Position numbers and translations under genes: made by a program. From Roseivivax sediminis (GTDB taxonomy: Bacteria > Pseudomonadota > Alphaproteobacteria > Rhodobacterales > Rhodobacteraceae), in NCBI RefSeq assembly GCF_900112685.1, contig NZ_FOMS01000003.1, forward strand, positions 186,001 to 250,000: 64,000 nt of DNA, given 5' to 3'. Under the pieces are notes generated by a model. It was not told the origin of the DNA, made no database searches, and saw nothing but the letters and a program-made list of their open reading frames with translations. The stretch's first letter is position 1, and each line of letters begins with the position of its first letter. Shown one piece after another: positions 32,693 through 42,049 of this stretch.

Positions 32693-33553
32693 TCATTGAT
32701 GCCGTGGCGTAAGATCGACGAGTTGGCGAATGTCGGCCGGGCTTAGCCCGTCTTCGCGGTACCGGGCGATGGACCGGGCGTCGTCGCGCTTGGCCAGACG
32801 CTTGCCCTCCGCGTCCCGGATCAGTCGGTGATGCTGGTAGATCGGTGAAGGCATGTCCATAAGCCGTTGCAGAACGACGTGGACCGCGGTTGCCTCGAAC
32901 AGGTCCTCGCCGCGTGTGACATGCGTGATGCCCTGCGCTGCGTCGTCGACCACCACGGACAGATGATAGGAGGTTCCCATGTCGCGCCGGGCGAGCACGA
33001 CGTCGCCGACACCGTCGATCAGCTCACAAGGGCTCAGCGAGATCCGTCCCTTGCCGGTTGTTTCTTCGAACCACAGGGAAGCGGGATCAAGGGATTGCAG
33101 CGCACGGCGCATGTCGAGCCGCAGGGCGGTTTCGTGTGGCGGGCTCCCGGCCGGCGGTGCGGCGGGGCGGCAGGTGCCGGGATAGACCGGACCGTCGGGC
33201 CCGTAGACGGGCGCACCCTCCTGCGGCGCGGCAAGCGCGTCGCGGATATCGCGGCGACGGCACGAGCAGGGATAGAGAAAGCCGCGACGCCACAGGGTTT
33301 CAAGGGCCTGCCGGTAAGCGTCCATGCGTTCCGACTGCCGCAGGACGGGGTGTTCCCAACGGAGGCCCAGCCAGGCAAGATCGGTGTAGATCTGCGCCTC
33401 CCAATGGTCGCGGGCGCGGGAGCGGTCGATATCCTCGATCCGCAGATGGAACGTGCCGCCGATATCGCGGGCCAAGTCACTGGCCAGCATGGCGGAATAG
33501 GCGTGGCCGAGATGCAGGGGGCCGGTCGGCGACGGCGCGAACCTCGTGCGCAC
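32693..33553 (-). CDS. gluQ: glutamyl-Q tRNA(Asp) synthetase
   Basis: This 286-residue paralogue of GluRS lacks the anticodon-binding domain and glutamylates queuosine on tRNA-Asp. The HIGH-like motif appears in SPTGPLHLGHAYSA, the zinc Cys cluster in YPCSCRRRDI and YPGTCR, and the KMSKS-like loop as KRLAKRD. The start is GTG (33553), seven bases after the stop of the small membrane-protein gene, so it is probably co-transcribed with it and trmFO. Confidence 0.93.
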   Translation of the reverse strand: MRTRFAPSPTGPLHLGHAYSAMLASDLARDIGGTFHLRIEDIDRSRARDHWEAQIYTDLAWLGLRWEHPVLRQSERMDAYRQALETLWRRGFLYPCSCRRRDIRDALAAPQEGAPVYGPDGPVYPGTCRPAAPPAGSPPHETALRLDMRRALQSLDPASLWFEETTGKGRISLSPCELIDGVGDVVLARRDMGTSYHLSVVVDDAAQGITHVTRGEDLFEATAVHVVLQRLMDMPSPIYQHHRLIRDAEGKRLAKRDDARSIARYREDGLSPADIRQLVDLTPRHQ

Positions 33554-33559
33554 GCGGCG

Positions 33560-33766
33560 TCAGTCGTCGCGGAAGCGGCGCATGCGGCGCTCCTCGCCGG
33601 ACTGATAGATCAGGATCCAGGCGAGCAGGATGAACATCGGATGCGTCAGGCCGCCGGAGAACAGGATCGCGGGGATCCAGATCACGAAGACGACGATGGA
33701 GGTGAGGATCCGGCCGGTGAGCAGGATCGACAGGGGCGGAAGGAAGAGGGCGAGGACGTAGTTCAT
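33560..33766 (-). CDS. small YqaE/Pmp3-like membrane protein
   Basis: A 68-residue protein with two hydrophobic helices. It begins MNYVLALFLPPLSILLTGR and ends in a charged cytoplasmic tail rich in Arg/Glu. The LPPL motif and size resemble the Pmp3/UPF0057 stress-linked membrane proteolipids. The start at 33766 is four bases from the trmFO stop. A longer frame to 33892 is antisense noise within trmFO. Confidence 0.75.
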   Translation of the reverse strand: MNYVLALFLPPLSILLTGRILTSIVVFVIWIPAILFSGGLTHPMFILLAWILIYQSGEERRMRRFRDD

Positions 33767-33770
33767 CGGG

Positions 33771-35132
33771 TTACTCCGCGGCTTCGGCCGGGCTCTGCGC
33801 CGCGAGCCAGTCGGACCAGCAGGCCTTGGCCCGGTCGGTATAGGCCTTGTAGCGGTCGCGGCGACCCTTGCGACCCGAGCGCAGGCCCTCAAGCGGTTGA
33901 AACAGACCGAAATTCACGTTCATCGGCTGAAACGTCCTGGCGTCCGCGCCGCCGGTGATGTGGTGCACCAGCGCGCCGTGGGCGCTGTCCTGCGGCACCT
34001 CGGGGAGCGGATGGCCGGCGGCCTCGGCGGCGGCAAGGCGGCCGGCGAGCAGGCCCATGGCGGCGGATTCGACGTAGCCCTCGACGCCTGTGATCTGGCC
34101 GGCGAAGCGGATGTTGGGTTTGGAGCGCAGGCGCATGCCGGAATCGAGAAGCGTCGGCGAGTTCAGGAAGGTGTTCCGGTGGATGCCGCCGAGGCGGGCG
34201 AAGCGGGCATTCTCCAGACCTGGAATTATACGAAAAACATCGGCTTGCGCGCCGTATTTCATCTTCGTCTGGAAGCCGACGATGTTGTAGAGCGTGCCGA
34301 GCGCGTTGTCGCGGCGGAGCTGCACGACCGCGTGGGGCTTCACGTCGGGCTGGTGCGGGTTGGTGAGGCCCACGGGTTTCATCGGGCCGTGGCGCAGGGT
34401 CTCGCGGCCGCGCGCGGCCATGACCTCGATCGGCAGGCAGCCGTCGAAGTAGCCTGCGGTCTCCCCGTCGTGGAACTCGGTGACGTCCGCGGCCAGGAGC
34501 GCGTCGATGAACGCCTCGTAAGTATCCTTGTCCATTGGACAATTGATGTAGGCGCGGCGCTCTTCCTCGGTCTCGCCCTTGTCGTAGCGCGATTGCAGCC
34601 AGGCGCGGTCCATGTCGATGGATTCGGCGTGCACGATGGGGGCGATGGCGTCGAAGAAGGCGAGCGCGGTGGTCCCTGTCTCGCGCGCGATGGCTTGGCC
34701 GAGCGCGTCGGAGGTCAACGGGCCGGTCGCGACGATCCACTGGCCATCGTCCGGAAGGGTCGAGACTTCCTCGTTCGATATCAGGATGTTGGGATGCGAC
34801 CTTAATGCGTCCGTGATATCTTCGGCAAAGCGCTCGCGGTCGACTGCGAGCGCGCCGCCCGCGGGTAGGCGGTGCTTGTAAGCCGTTGATATCACGAGCC
34901 CGCCGGCCTGCTTCATCTCCCAATGGAGCAATCCGACCGCGTTCTGTTCGTGATCGTCCGAGCGGAAGGAGTTGGAACACACCATCTCGCCCAGGTTGCC
35001 GGTCTTGTGAGCGAATGTGCCGCGCTCGGGCCGCATCTCGTGGATGACCACGCGGCAGCCGCGATTTGCGGCCTGCCATGCAGCCTCGGACCCGGCCATG
35101 CCGCCGCCAACGATGTGAATCTCTTCCGTCAT
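33771..35132 (-). CDS. trmFO: methylenetetrahydrofolate--tRNA-(uracil-5-)-methyltransferase
   Basis: A 453-residue FAD enzyme that makes ribothymidine-54 in tRNA using methylenetetrahydrofolate. The N-terminal dinucleotide-binding motif is [15 protein letters not shown], and SNSFRSDD and the C-terminal [18 protein letters not shown] are typical. The start is ATG 35132. The open frame running on to 36581 is read-through antisense to the next genes. Confidence 0.95.
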   Translation of the reverse strand: MTEEIHIVGGGMAGSEAAWQAANRGCRVVIHEMRPERGTFAHKTGNLGEMVCSNSFRSDDHEQNAVGLLHWEMKQAGGLVISTAYKHRLPAGGALAVDRERFAEDITDALRSHPNILISNEEVSTLPDDGQWIVATGPLTSDALGQAIARETGTTALAFFDAIAPIVHAESIDMDRAWLQSRYDKGETEEERRAYINCPMDKDTYEAFIDALLAADVTEFHDGETAGYFDGCLPIEVMAARGRETLRHGPMKPVGLTNPHQPDVKPHAVVQLRRDNALGTLYNIVGFQTKMKYGAQADVFRIIPGLENARFARLGGIHRNTFLNSPTLLDSGMRLRSKPNIRFAGQITGVEGYVESAAMGLLAGRLAAAEAAGHPLPEVPQDSAHGALVHHITGGADARTFQPMNVNFGLFQPLEGLRSGRKGRRDRYKAYTDRAKACWSDWLAAQSPAEAAE

Positions 35133-35233
35133 GGGGCGGAGATAGGGGCTCGGGCCGCGCTTGTCACGGGGGCAGCTTGCACGGGTATGGACCCGGTATG
35201 GCAAGCGTATGGCCCGGAGCCGGCAGGCGCAGC

Positions 35234-36019
35234 CTATTGCGGCCAGTCGGGCTCGCGCTTTTCGAGGAAGGCGGCGATGCCTTCTTCGGTGCCGACATCG
35301 AGCATGTTCTGCACCATCACTTCCCCGGTATAGGCGTAGGCTTGGGCGAGGGTCAGTTCGCGCTGGCGGTAGAAGGCCTGCTTGCCGATCCGCACCGCGC
35401 TGCCGAGTTTCGCGGCGACGGTGTCGGCGAGATCCTCGGCGGCGGTGTAGAGGTCGCCCTCGGGCACGACGCGGTTGACAAGGCCGAGCTCGCGCGCGCG
35501 GGGCGCATCCACGAATTCGCCGGTCACGAGCATTTCGAAGACGTGCTTGGCCGGCGCGTTGCGCGACAGCGCCACCATGGGCGTGGAGCAGAAGAGGCCG
35601 AGGTTCACGCCATTGACGCCAAAGCGCGCGCTGTCGGCCGCGACGGCCATGTCGCAGGTCGCGACGAGCTGGCAGCCGGCGGCGGCGGCCACCCCGTGGA
35701 CGCGGGCGATCACCGGCTGGGGCAGGCCCTGCAGCCGCTGCATCAGCGCCGAGCACCGCGCGAAGAGATCGGCGAAGGCAGCGCGCCCGGCATCCTCGGC
35801 CTGGCGGGCGGCCTGCATTTCCGCGAGGTCGTGCCCGGCGCAGAAGGCGCGGCCCGCACCGCCGAGCGTGACGACGCGGATGGACCGGTCCTGTTCCAGT
35901 TCGGCGCATTCGGCGTCGAGCGCGGCGAGCATCGCGTCCGACAGCGCATTGAGCCGGTCGGGCGCATTCAGCGTGAGATGGCGCACGGCGCCGGCATCGC
36001 GTCGCAGGATCAGTGTCAT
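35234..36019 (-). CDS. enoyl-CoA hydratase/isomerase family protein
   Basis: A 261-residue crotonase-fold protein. The oxyanion-hole segments [14 protein letters not shown] and [16 protein letters not shown] are visible. [18 protein letters not shown] resembles the ECHDC3/EchA3-type subgroup, in which the usual catalytic glutamates are partly absent. The start 36019 follows GGGAGGAC. It is divergent from the thioesterase gene. The substrate is uncertain. Confidence 0.85.
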   Translation of the reverse strand: MTLILRRDAGAVRHLTLNAPDRLNALSDAMLAALDAECAELEQDRSIRVVTLGGAGRAFCAGHDLAEMQAARQAEDAGRAAFADLFARCSALMQRLQGLPQPVIARVHGVAAAAGCQLVATCDMAVAADSARFGVNGVNLGLFCSTPMVALSRNAPAKHVFEMLVTGEFVDAPRARELGLVNRVVPEGDLYTAAEDLADTVAAKLGSAVRIGKQAFYRQRELTLAQAYAYTGEVMVQNMLDVGTEEGIAAFLEKREPDWPQ

Positions 36020-36080
36020 CTTGTCCTCCCTCGCCTGTCGGGGCAGCGTAGCGGCGATGAGGGAGAGGGGACAAGCGCAC

Positions 36081-36509
36081 ATGACGATCCGCATCGGCGC
36101 CGACGAGATGATGCCGTTTCTCGAAGAGGTCTTCCCGCAGGTCGCGGGCATGTTCGGGATCGACCGTCTGGACGAGGATCTGCTCATCATGCGGCTGTAT
36201 TCGCACGAACGACACCTGCGTCCCGGCGGCACGGTGTCGGGGCCGGCGATGTTCGGGCTGGCAGACGTGTCGGCCTACGTGGCGACCATGGCGCGGATCG
36301 GGCGCGAGGCGCTGGCGGTGACCACCAATTGCTCGATCGATTTCATGCGCAAGCCGGTGGCGGGGGCGGACGTGCTGGCCAAATGCCGGGTGCTCAAGCT
36401 GGGCCGGTCGCTGTCGGTGTGCGACGTGCTGCTGTATTCCGAGGGCATGGCGGAGCCGGTGGCGCGGGCTTCGCTGACCTATTCGCTGCCGCCGGTGGCG
36501 GCGGGGTAG
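36081..36509 (+). CDS. PaaI-family hotdog thioesterase
   Basis: A 142-residue hotdog-fold protein. The pattern [21 protein letters not shown] followed by [18 protein letters not shown] is that of PaaI/YdiI acyl-CoA thioesterases. AGGGGA lies upstream of ATG 36081. It is divergent from the crotonase-family gene (61 bases apart), so the two may share control in acyl-CoA metabolism. Confidence 0.85.
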   Translation: MTIRIGADEMMPFLEEVFPQVAGMFGIDRLDEDLLIMRLYSHERHLRPGGTVSGPAMFGLADVSAYVATMARIGREALAVTTNCSIDFMRKPVAGADVLAKCRVLKLGRSLSVCDVLLYSEGMAEPVARASLTYSLPPVAAG

Positions 36510-36530
36510 GCGCGGGGATAGGCCCCGCGC
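36510..36530. terminator. hairpin between convergent paaI-like gene and bhcD
   Basis: A perfect 8-bp stem GCGCGGGG/CCCCGCGC (36510-36517 with 36523-36530, loop ATAGG) lies immediately after the thioesterase stop, 11 bases from the bhcD stop. There is no U-run, so it may act as a bidirectional barrier or need Rho. Confidence 0.45.
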
Positions 36531-36540
36531 CGGCCGGTCT

Positions 36541-37506
36541 TCAGAAATCGACCTCGATGGCGATGCCCTTCTCCACGGCAAGTTCCACCACCGCGTTGGC
36601 GACGGCGAGGTCCTGAAGGCCGACGCCGGTGCCGTCGAAGAGCGTGATCTCCTCGTCCGAGGCGCGGCCCTTGTGGCTGCCGTTGATGACCGCGCCGAGC
36701 TGGGCGATGTCGCCCTCTGCGATCAGCCCCTGCGCGACGGCGTGCTGCGCCTCGCCGATGCTGACCGATTGCGCGACCTCGTCGGTGAAGACGGTGGCCT
36801 TTGCCAGAAGCTGCGGGTCGACCTCCTGCTTGCCCTTGGTGTCGGTGCCCATGCAGGCGATGTGCGTGCCGGGCGCGACCTGGCCGGCCGAGAGGATCGC
36901 GTCGAAGGACGAGGTGATGGAGATCATCACGTCCGCCTCCTGCATGCCGTCCAGCTCGACCGCCTCGAAGGGCAGGCCGGCCTCGGCCGCGACTTCCTCG
37001 AGGTTGGGCAGCATGTCGGGGTGGAGGTTCCAGCCGATGACCTTGTCGAAGTCGCGCTGTTCGAGCGCCGCGCGCAGCTGGAACTTCGCCTGATGCCCGG
37101 CGCCGATCATGCCTATCACCTTGGCATCCTTGCGCGCGAGATGCCGGATCGACACCGAGGAGGCGGCGGCGGTGCGCAGCGCGGTCAGGAGGTTGCCGCC
37201 GACCATCGCCTTGGCCTTGCCGGTGTCGGGGTCGAACAGGAAGACCGTCGACTGGTGGTTGATGATGCCACGCTTGTCGAGGTTGTTGGGCCAGTAACCC
37301 CCGGCCTTGAGGCCGAGCGTCAGGCCCGCGCGGTCGAAGCCGCCCTTGAAACCGTAGAGCGCGTCCTCGTGGCCGATCGCCTCGCGCACCACGGGGAAGT
37401 TGTAGGCATCGCCCGAGGCCATGGCGGCAAAGACCTTTTCCACCGCGGCGAAGGCGGCCTCGCGGGTCATCAGGTCGGCGATTTCTCGTTCGGGCACGAT
37501 CAGCAT
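36541..37506 (-). CDS. bhcD: iminosuccinate reductase of the beta-hydroxyaspartate cycle
   Basis: A 321-residue protein of the ornithine cyclodeaminase/mu-crystallin family. The NAD(P)-binding motif is [13 protein letters not shown] (around residue 130). In the cycle it reduces iminosuccinate to aspartate with NADH. The assignment as BhcD rather than ornithine cyclodeaminase rests on its place behind bhcA-B-C. AAGGA lies seven bases before ATG 37506. It is the last gene of the operon and is separated from bhcC by two strong hairpins. Confidence 0.9.
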   Translation of the reverse strand: MLIVPEREIADLMTREAAFAAVEKVFAAMASGDAYNFPVVREAIGHEDALYGFKGGFDRAGLTLGLKAGGYWPNNLDKRGIINHQSTVFLFDPDTGKAKAMVGGNLLTALRTAAASSVSIRHLARKDAKVIGMIGAGHQAKFQLRAALEQRDFDKVIGWNLHPDMLPNLEEVAAEAGLPFEAVELDGMQEADVMISITSSFDAILSAGQVAPGTHIACMGTDTKGKQEVDPQLLAKATVFTDEVAQSVSIGEAQHAVAQGLIAEGDIAQLGAVINGSHKGRASDEEITLFDGTGVGLQDLAVANAVVELAVEKGIAIEVDF

Positions 37507-37534
37507 GGGTCGTCCTTTTGTCGTTGTGTCGTGC

Positions 37535-37594
37535 GCCCGCGCGGCCGGGGGCGCCGGGCCGCGCGGGCGATGCCCCGGCCCGCTCGGGGCCGGG
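37535..37594 (-). repeat. two tandem GC hairpins between bhcC and bhcD
   Basis: Hairpin one has a perfect 12-bp stem (37535-37546 with 37557-37568). Hairpin two has an 8-bp stem CCCGGCCC/GGGCCGGG (37574-37581 with 37587-37594). Together they fill most of the 104-base gap. They lack U-runs, so attenuation or protection of the upstream mRNA end is more likely than full termination. Confidence 0.7.
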
Positions 37595-37610
37595 TCGTCC
37601 GGTCAGCGGA

Positions 37611-38774
37611 TCAGTACGCCTTGCCGCGCGCGGAGACGGGCCAGATCGTTTCGACCTTGCCGCCCCGGACGCCGACGTACCAGTCGTGGACGTTGGCGGT
37701 CGGATCGCAGTGGCCGGGCACGAGGCGCAGCTTCTCGCCGACCTTCAGCACACCCTTGGGATCGGCGATCACGCCGTGCTCGTCCGAGCACTTGACGTAT
37801 TCTACGTCATCGCGCCCGAAGATCACCGGCAGGCCGCTGTCGACCGATTGCGCCTTGAGGCCAGCGTCGCAGATCGCCTTTTCCTCTTTGGCATGGCTCA
37901 TCACCTGGGTGAGCAGGAAGAACGCGTTCTCCCATTCGCCGCGGTCGATGCGGTTGCCGTTCTCGTCGAGGATACGGCCGTAATCGGCGTCCATGAAGGC
38001 GTAGGAGCCGCACTGAAGCTCGTTGTAGACGCCCGAGGCGCTCTCGAAATAATACGACCCGGTGCCGCCGCCGCCGACGATGTCGCATTCCAGCCCCTCG
38101 GCCTTCAGCCCGTCGACGGCGTCAGCCACCATGGCGACGGCGATGTCGATCTTGGCCTTGCGGTCCTCGTACTTGTCCATGTGCTGCATCGCGCCCTGGT
38201 AGGCCTGGATGCCGCCGAACTTGAGGCCCGGCGCGGCGTCGATTGCCTTGGCGATCTCGACCACCGCCTCGGTGGTGGTCACGCCGCAGCGCCCGGCGCC
38301 GCAGTCGATCTCCACCAGGCACTCGATCTCCGTGCCGTGCTTCTGCGCGCCGGCCGACAGGTCCGCGACGTTGGCCACGTCGTCGACGCAGCAGATGGTG
38401 CGCGCACCGAGGTTGGGCATGCGCGCGAGCCGGTCGATCTTCTGCGGGTCGCGCACCTGGTTGGAGACCAGCACATCCTTGATGCCGCCGCGGGCGAAGA
38501 CCTCGGCCTCGGACACCTTCTGGCAGCAGATTCCACAGGCGCCGCCGAGGTCCATCTGCAGCTTCGCCACGTCGACGGACTTGTGCATCTTGCCGTGCAC
38601 GCGGTGGCGCATGCCGTGCTCGCGGGCATAGTCGCCCATCTTGCGGATGTTGCGCTCGAGCGCATCGAGGTCGAGCACGAGGCAGGGCGTCTGGATCTCG
38701 GCCTCGTCCATGCCGGGCAGGGCAGGGACGTCGTAGCCGACTTCCAGGGCATCGAGATTGACGGGAGCGTTCAT
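37611..38774 (-). CDS. bhcC: 3-hydroxy-D-aspartate aldolase
   Basis: A 387-residue PLP enzyme of the alanine racemase N-terminal/D-threonine aldolase type. The PLP Lys is in HGKMHKS, and the C-terminal metal site contains EHGV and PGHCDPTANVHDWY. In the cycle it condenses glycine with glyoxylate to (2R,3S)-beta-hydroxyaspartate. I chose ATG 38774 because AAGGAG then sits seven bases upstream; the ATG at 38780 would be only one base from it. Confidence 0.92.
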   Translation of the reverse strand: MNAPVNLDALEVGYDVPALPGMDEAEIQTPCLVLDLDALERNIRKMGDYAREHGMRHRVHGKMHKSVDVAKLQMDLGGACGICCQKVSEAEVFARGGIKDVLVSNQVRDPQKIDRLARMPNLGARTICCVDDVANVADLSAGAQKHGTEIECLVEIDCGAGRCGVTTTEAVVEIAKAIDAAPGLKFGGIQAYQGAMQHMDKYEDRKAKIDIAVAMVADAVDGLKAEGLECDIVGGGGTGSYYFESASGVYNELQCGSYAFMDADYGRILDENGNRIDRGEWENAFFLLTQVMSHAKEEKAICDAGLKAQSVDSGLPVIFGRDDVEYVKCSDEHGVIADPKGVLKVGEKLRLVPGHCDPTANVHDWYVGVRGGKVETIWPVSARGKAY

Positions 38775-38798
38775 GGTCATTCTCCTTCGGCGTTTGGG

Positions 38799-38868
38799 GG
38801 GCTGAAGCCCGCCCTGCGGCCACGATGTGGGGCCGGGACGGGACGTGTGGTAGGGCGGGCTTCAGCCC
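38799..38868. repeat. inverted pair of 17-bp REP-like palindromes between bhcB and bhcC
   Basis: GGGCTGAAGCCCGCCCT at 38799-38815 recurs as its exact reverse complement at 38852-38868. Each arm is itself a small hairpin (GGGCT-GA-AGCCC), and the pair flanks 36 bases. The right arm overlaps the bhcB stop codon. The layout resembles paired REP (REPIN-like) elements. Confidence 0.7.
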
Positions 38869-39830
38869 GCCATCCAGGGCAGACGGTCGAGGTCCACGTT
38901 GCCGCCGGTGACGACGACACCGACGCGCTTGCCGGCGAACCTCTCCTTGTTCTTGAGGATCACGGCCAGCGGCACGGCACAGGACGGCTCCATCACCACG
39001 CGCAGGTATTTCCAGGTGATCTTCATCGCCTCGACGATCTCCTCCTCCGAGGCGGTGAGGATGTCGCTGACGTGGTTCGACACGAAGTGCCAGGTGAGAT
39101 CCTTCAGCGGCACCTTGAGCCCGTCGGCGATGGTGTCGGGGGCGTCGTCGGCGATGATGTGACCGGCCTTGAAGCTGCGCATGGCGTCGTCGGCCTGCTC
39201 GGGCTCCGCGGCGATGATCTGCGTCTCGGGCGCCAGCGTCGACAGCGTCAGGCAGGTGCCCGAGATCATGCCGCCGCCGCCGATGGGCGCTGTGACGATG
39301 TCGAGCCCGCCGCCGTCGCGTTCGGCCATTTGCTCCATCAGCTCCTTCGAACACGTCCCCTGACCCGCGATCACGCGGGGGTCGTTGTAGGGGTGCACGA
39401 ACTCGCCCCCCGTCTCGGCCTGGACCTTGGCGAAAACCTCCTCGCGCGAAGAGGTGGAGGGCTCGCATTCGGTCACGCGGCCGCCGTAGCGGCGCACCGC
39501 GTCCTTCTTGGCCTGCGGCGCGGTGCGCGGCATGACCACGTTGCAAGGGATGCCGCGCCGGCCGGCGGCGTAGCTGAGGCACAGCGCGTGGTTGCCCGAG
39601 GAATGCGTCGCCACGCCCAGCTTCGCCTGTTCGTCATCGAGCCCGAACACCGCGTTGGAGGCGCCGCGCACCTTGAAGGCGCCCGGCTCCTGCAGGTTCT
39701 CGCACTTGAAGAAGAGCTGCGCGCCGGTGATCTCGTCCAGGTAATCCGAGGTCAGCACCGGCGTGCGCCGGATATGCGGGCGGATGCGGTCGTGCGCCGC
39801 CAGCATGTCCTCGTAGGTGGGGATCTGCAT
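38862..39830 (-). CDS. bhcB: beta-hydroxyaspartate dehydratase
   Basis: A 322-residue PLP enzyme of the serine/threonine dehydratase fold II type. The PLP-Lys motif is GAFKVRGA and the phosphate loop is APIGGGGMISG. In the cycle it converts beta-hydroxyaspartate to iminosuccinate. AAGGA precedes ATG 39830 at good spacing, so I prefer it to the ATG at 39845, which overlaps the bhcA stop. Its stop lies inside a REP-like element. Confidence 0.92.
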   Translation of the reverse strand: MQIPTYEDMLAAHDRIRPHIRRTPVLTSDYLDEITGAQLFFKCENLQEPGAFKVRGASNAVFGLDDEQAKLGVATHSSGNHALCLSYAAGRRGIPCNVVMPRTAPQAKKDAVRRYGGRVTECEPSTSSREEVFAKVQAETGGEFVHPYNDPRVIAGQGTCSKELMEQMAERDGGGLDIVTAPIGGGGMISGTCLTLSTLAPETQIIAAEPEQADDAMRSFKAGHIIADDAPDTIADGLKVPLKDLTWHFVSNHVSDILTASEEEIVEAMKITWKYLRVVMEPSCAVPLAVILKNKERFAGKRVGVVVTGGNVDLDRLPWMAG

Positions 39831-39844
39831 CGCGCTGTCCTTCA

Positions 39845-41035
39845 TCACGCGGCGTCCTTGCGGGCGAGCGCGGCATCCGCGCGGTAGATCCGCTGCGCCG
39901 CCGCCACGCCGGAGCCGAGTTCGATGTCGAGCCCCAAGTCTACCATGCACATCTCGGCCGTGGCGATCCCCGAGAGCGTCATCACGTCGGTGAGGCTGCC
40001 CAGGTGGCCGATGCGGAACACCTTGCCGGCGACCTCGCCGAGGCCGACGCCGAAGGCGACGCCGTAGACGTCTGCCGCATGGGTGACGACGCGCGTGGCA
40101 TCGAAGCCCTCGGGCGTGCGGATCGCGCTGACGGTGTCGGAGTAGAACTCCGGCGCGGTGGCGCAGAGGTCCAGGCCCCAGGCGCCGACCGCCGCGCGCA
40201 CGCCTTCGGCGATGCGGGTGTGGCGGGCGAAGACATTGTCGAGCCCTTCGGACAGCAGCATCCCGCAGGCCTCGTTCAGCCCGTTCAGAAGCCCCACGGC
40301 GGGCGTGTAGGGATAGGCGCTGTTGGCGTAGCCCTTGGCCATGTCGTGCACGTCGAAGAAGGTGCGCGGCAGCCTGGCGGTCTTGGTCGCCTGCATCGCC
40401 TTGTCGCTGAAGCCGACGATGGCGAGGCCCGCGCTCAGCATGAAGCCCTTCTGCGAGCCGGTCACGGCGACGTCGACGCCCCATTCATCGAAGCGGAAGT
40501 CCATCGAGCCGATGGAGCTGACGCCGTCGACGAAGAGCATCGCGGGATGGCCCGCGGTATCAAGCGCGCGGCGCACCGCGGCGATGTCGGATTTCACGCC
40601 GGTCGCGGTCTCGTTGTGCGTGGCCAGGACCGCCTTGATCTCGTGGCCCGTGTCGGCGGCCAGGACCTCTTCGTAGCGGGCGGCGGGCAGGCCTTCGCCC
40701 CACGGCGTCTCGACGATGGTCACGTCGAGGTCATGGCGCTGGCACATGTCGATCCAGCGGTGCGAGAACATGCCGTTGCGCGCGGCCAGCACCTTGTCGC
40801 CGGGCGACAGCGTGTTGGAGAGCGCCGTTTCCCAGCCGCCGGTGCCGGTGGACGGGAAGATGAAGACCTCGGCACTGTCGCTCTTGAGGACCTTCTGAAC
40901 GCCTTCGCGCGCGGGGTGCAGGATCTGCCCGAAGAGCGGCGAGCGGTGGTCGATCGTCGGCATGTCGCACGCCTTGCGCAGGCGTTCGGGGATGTTGGTC
41001 GGCCCCGGGATGAAAACCGGATTCTGAAAGCTCAT
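39845..41035 (-). CDS. bhcA: L-aspartate--glyoxylate aminotransferase
   Basis: A 396-residue class V PLP aminotransferase. Key segments are FIPGPTNIPERLR, FVDGVSSIGSMDFRFDEWGVD and the Lys in GSQKGFM. In the beta-hydroxyaspartate cycle it transfers the amino group from aspartate to glyoxylate, giving glycine and oxaloacetate. First gene of bhcABCD, with GAGGAGA before ATG 41035. Its promoter region is shared with divergent bhcR. Confidence 0.93.
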   Translation of the reverse strand: MSFQNPVFIPGPTNIPERLRKACDMPTIDHRSPLFGQILHPAREGVQKVLKSDSAEVFIFPSTGTGGWETALSNTLSPGDKVLAARNGMFSHRWIDMCQRHDLDVTIVETPWGEGLPAARYEEVLAADTGHEIKAVLATHNETATGVKSDIAAVRRALDTAGHPAMLFVDGVSSIGSMDFRFDEWGVDVAVTGSQKGFMLSAGLAIVGFSDKAMQATKTARLPRTFFDVHDMAKGYANSAYPYTPAVGLLNGLNEACGMLLSEGLDNVFARHTRIAEGVRAAVGAWGLDLCATAPEFYSDTVSAIRTPEGFDATRVVTHAADVYGVAFGVGLGEVAGKVFRIGHLGSLTDVMTLSGIATAEMCMVDLGLDIELGSGVAAAQRIYRADAALARKDAA

Positions 41036-41093
41036 CGGTGTCTCCTCAGTCTGTGACGCGGACCATAGAGCAGTCGCGCGGCAGAGTGGATTA

Positions 41094-41169
41094 TTTTAAA
41101 ACCTTTTTTCAGATTGGGGGTGTGGCCGGAAAATGCATCATTGTCAGGTGCTTGTAATTTTCATATCGT
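41094..41169. promoter_or_regulatory. bhcA-bhcR divergent control region
   Basis: For bhcR, TTGTCA (41141-41146), 17 bases and TATCGT (41164-41169) form a fair sigma-70 promoter. The AT-rich palindrome TTTTAAAA at 41094-41101 lies nearer bhcA. In Paracoccus, BhcR binds this intergenic region and responds to glyoxylate. The exact operator here is not certain. Confidence 0.5.
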
Positions 41170-41203
41170 GGGGGTGTTTTTCAATTCTACGCGAAGGGGT
41201 CTT

Positions 41204-42049
41204 ATGGAAAGTCCGGAGAATGGCGGGCGCGGCCCGCGGCGCGCCCGTGGCCGCCCCCGCGGCTGGGACGACAAGACCGAGCAGAACACCATCAAGTCGC
41301 TCGATCGCGCGATGGAGGTGTTCGAGTTCCTGAGCGAGGCGCAGGGCAAGGCGTTGACCGCCATCGCCGGGGAAATGGGCCAGTCGCCGGCGACGGTCTA
41401 CCGCATCCTCGTGACGCTGGAGGGGCGGGGGCTGGTGGAGTTCGATGCCGAGGAGCAGCTTTGGCATATCGGCCCGCGCGCCTTCGTCATCGGCGCGCGC
41501 TTCCTGCGCCGCACGAGCCTGGTGGAGCGCGCGCGCCCGGTGCTGCGGCGGCTGATGGAGGCGACGGGCGAGACGGCGAATCTCGGGGTGGGGCGGGACG
41601 CCTCGGTGTTGTTTCTGAGCCAGGTGGAGACGGAGGCGAGCATCCGCGCGTTCTTTCCGCCGGGCACGCTATCGCCGATGCACGCCTCGGGCATCGGCAA
41701 GGCGCTGCTCGCGCATATGGACGAGGATCGGCTCGCGCGCGTGCTGAAGGTGGCGGTCCTGACCGCGTTCACCGATCACACTCTGACCGATGCGGAGGCG
41801 CTGCGGCAGGACCTCGGCGTGATCCGGACGCGCGGCTATTCCATCGACAACGAGGAGAAGAACGCCGGGATGCGGTGCATCGCGGCGCCGATCTTCGACA
41901 TGCACGGCGAGGTGACGGCGGGGCTGTCGGTTTCGGGCCCGACGAGCCGGATCGGCCTCGATCAGGTGGCGCCGCTGAGCGGTCACGTGCTGGCGGCGGC
42001 GCATGACCTGACGGCGGCGATCGGCGGGGTCACTCCGCCGCGGAACTGA
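41204..42049 (+). CDS. bhcR: IclR-family regulator of the beta-hydroxyaspartate cycle
   Basis: A 281-residue IclR-type regulator: winged helix at about residues 30-90 (DRAMEVFEFLSEAQG, QSPATVYRILVTLEGRGL) and effector domain to the end (MHASGIGKALLAHM, GMRCIAAPIFD). Start 41204 follows AAGGGG; an upstream ATG would add 30 residues from promoter DNA. It is divergent from bhcA, matching BhcR of Paracoccus, which senses glyoxylate. Its 3' end overlaps that of the convergent gene by 20 bases. Confidence 0.9.
   Translation: MESPENGGRGPRRARGRPRGWDDKTEQNTIKSLDRAMEVFEFLSEAQGKALTAIAGEMGQSPATVYRILVTLEGRGLVEFDAEEQLWHIGPRAFVIGARFLRRTSLVERARPVLRRLMEATGETANLGVGRDASVLFLSQVETEASIRAFFPPGTLSPMHASGIGKALLAHMDEDRLARVLKVAVLTAFTDHTLTDAEALRQDLGVIRTRGYSIDNEEKNAGMRCIAAPIFDMHGEVTAGLSVSGPTSRIGLDQVAPLSGHVLAAAHDLTAAIGGVTPPRN

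Noticed and set aside
33771-36581. 936-residue minus-strand frame
   Set aside because: Only the part from 35132 down is TrmFO. The upstream part is antisense or out of frame with the crotonase and thioesterase genes.
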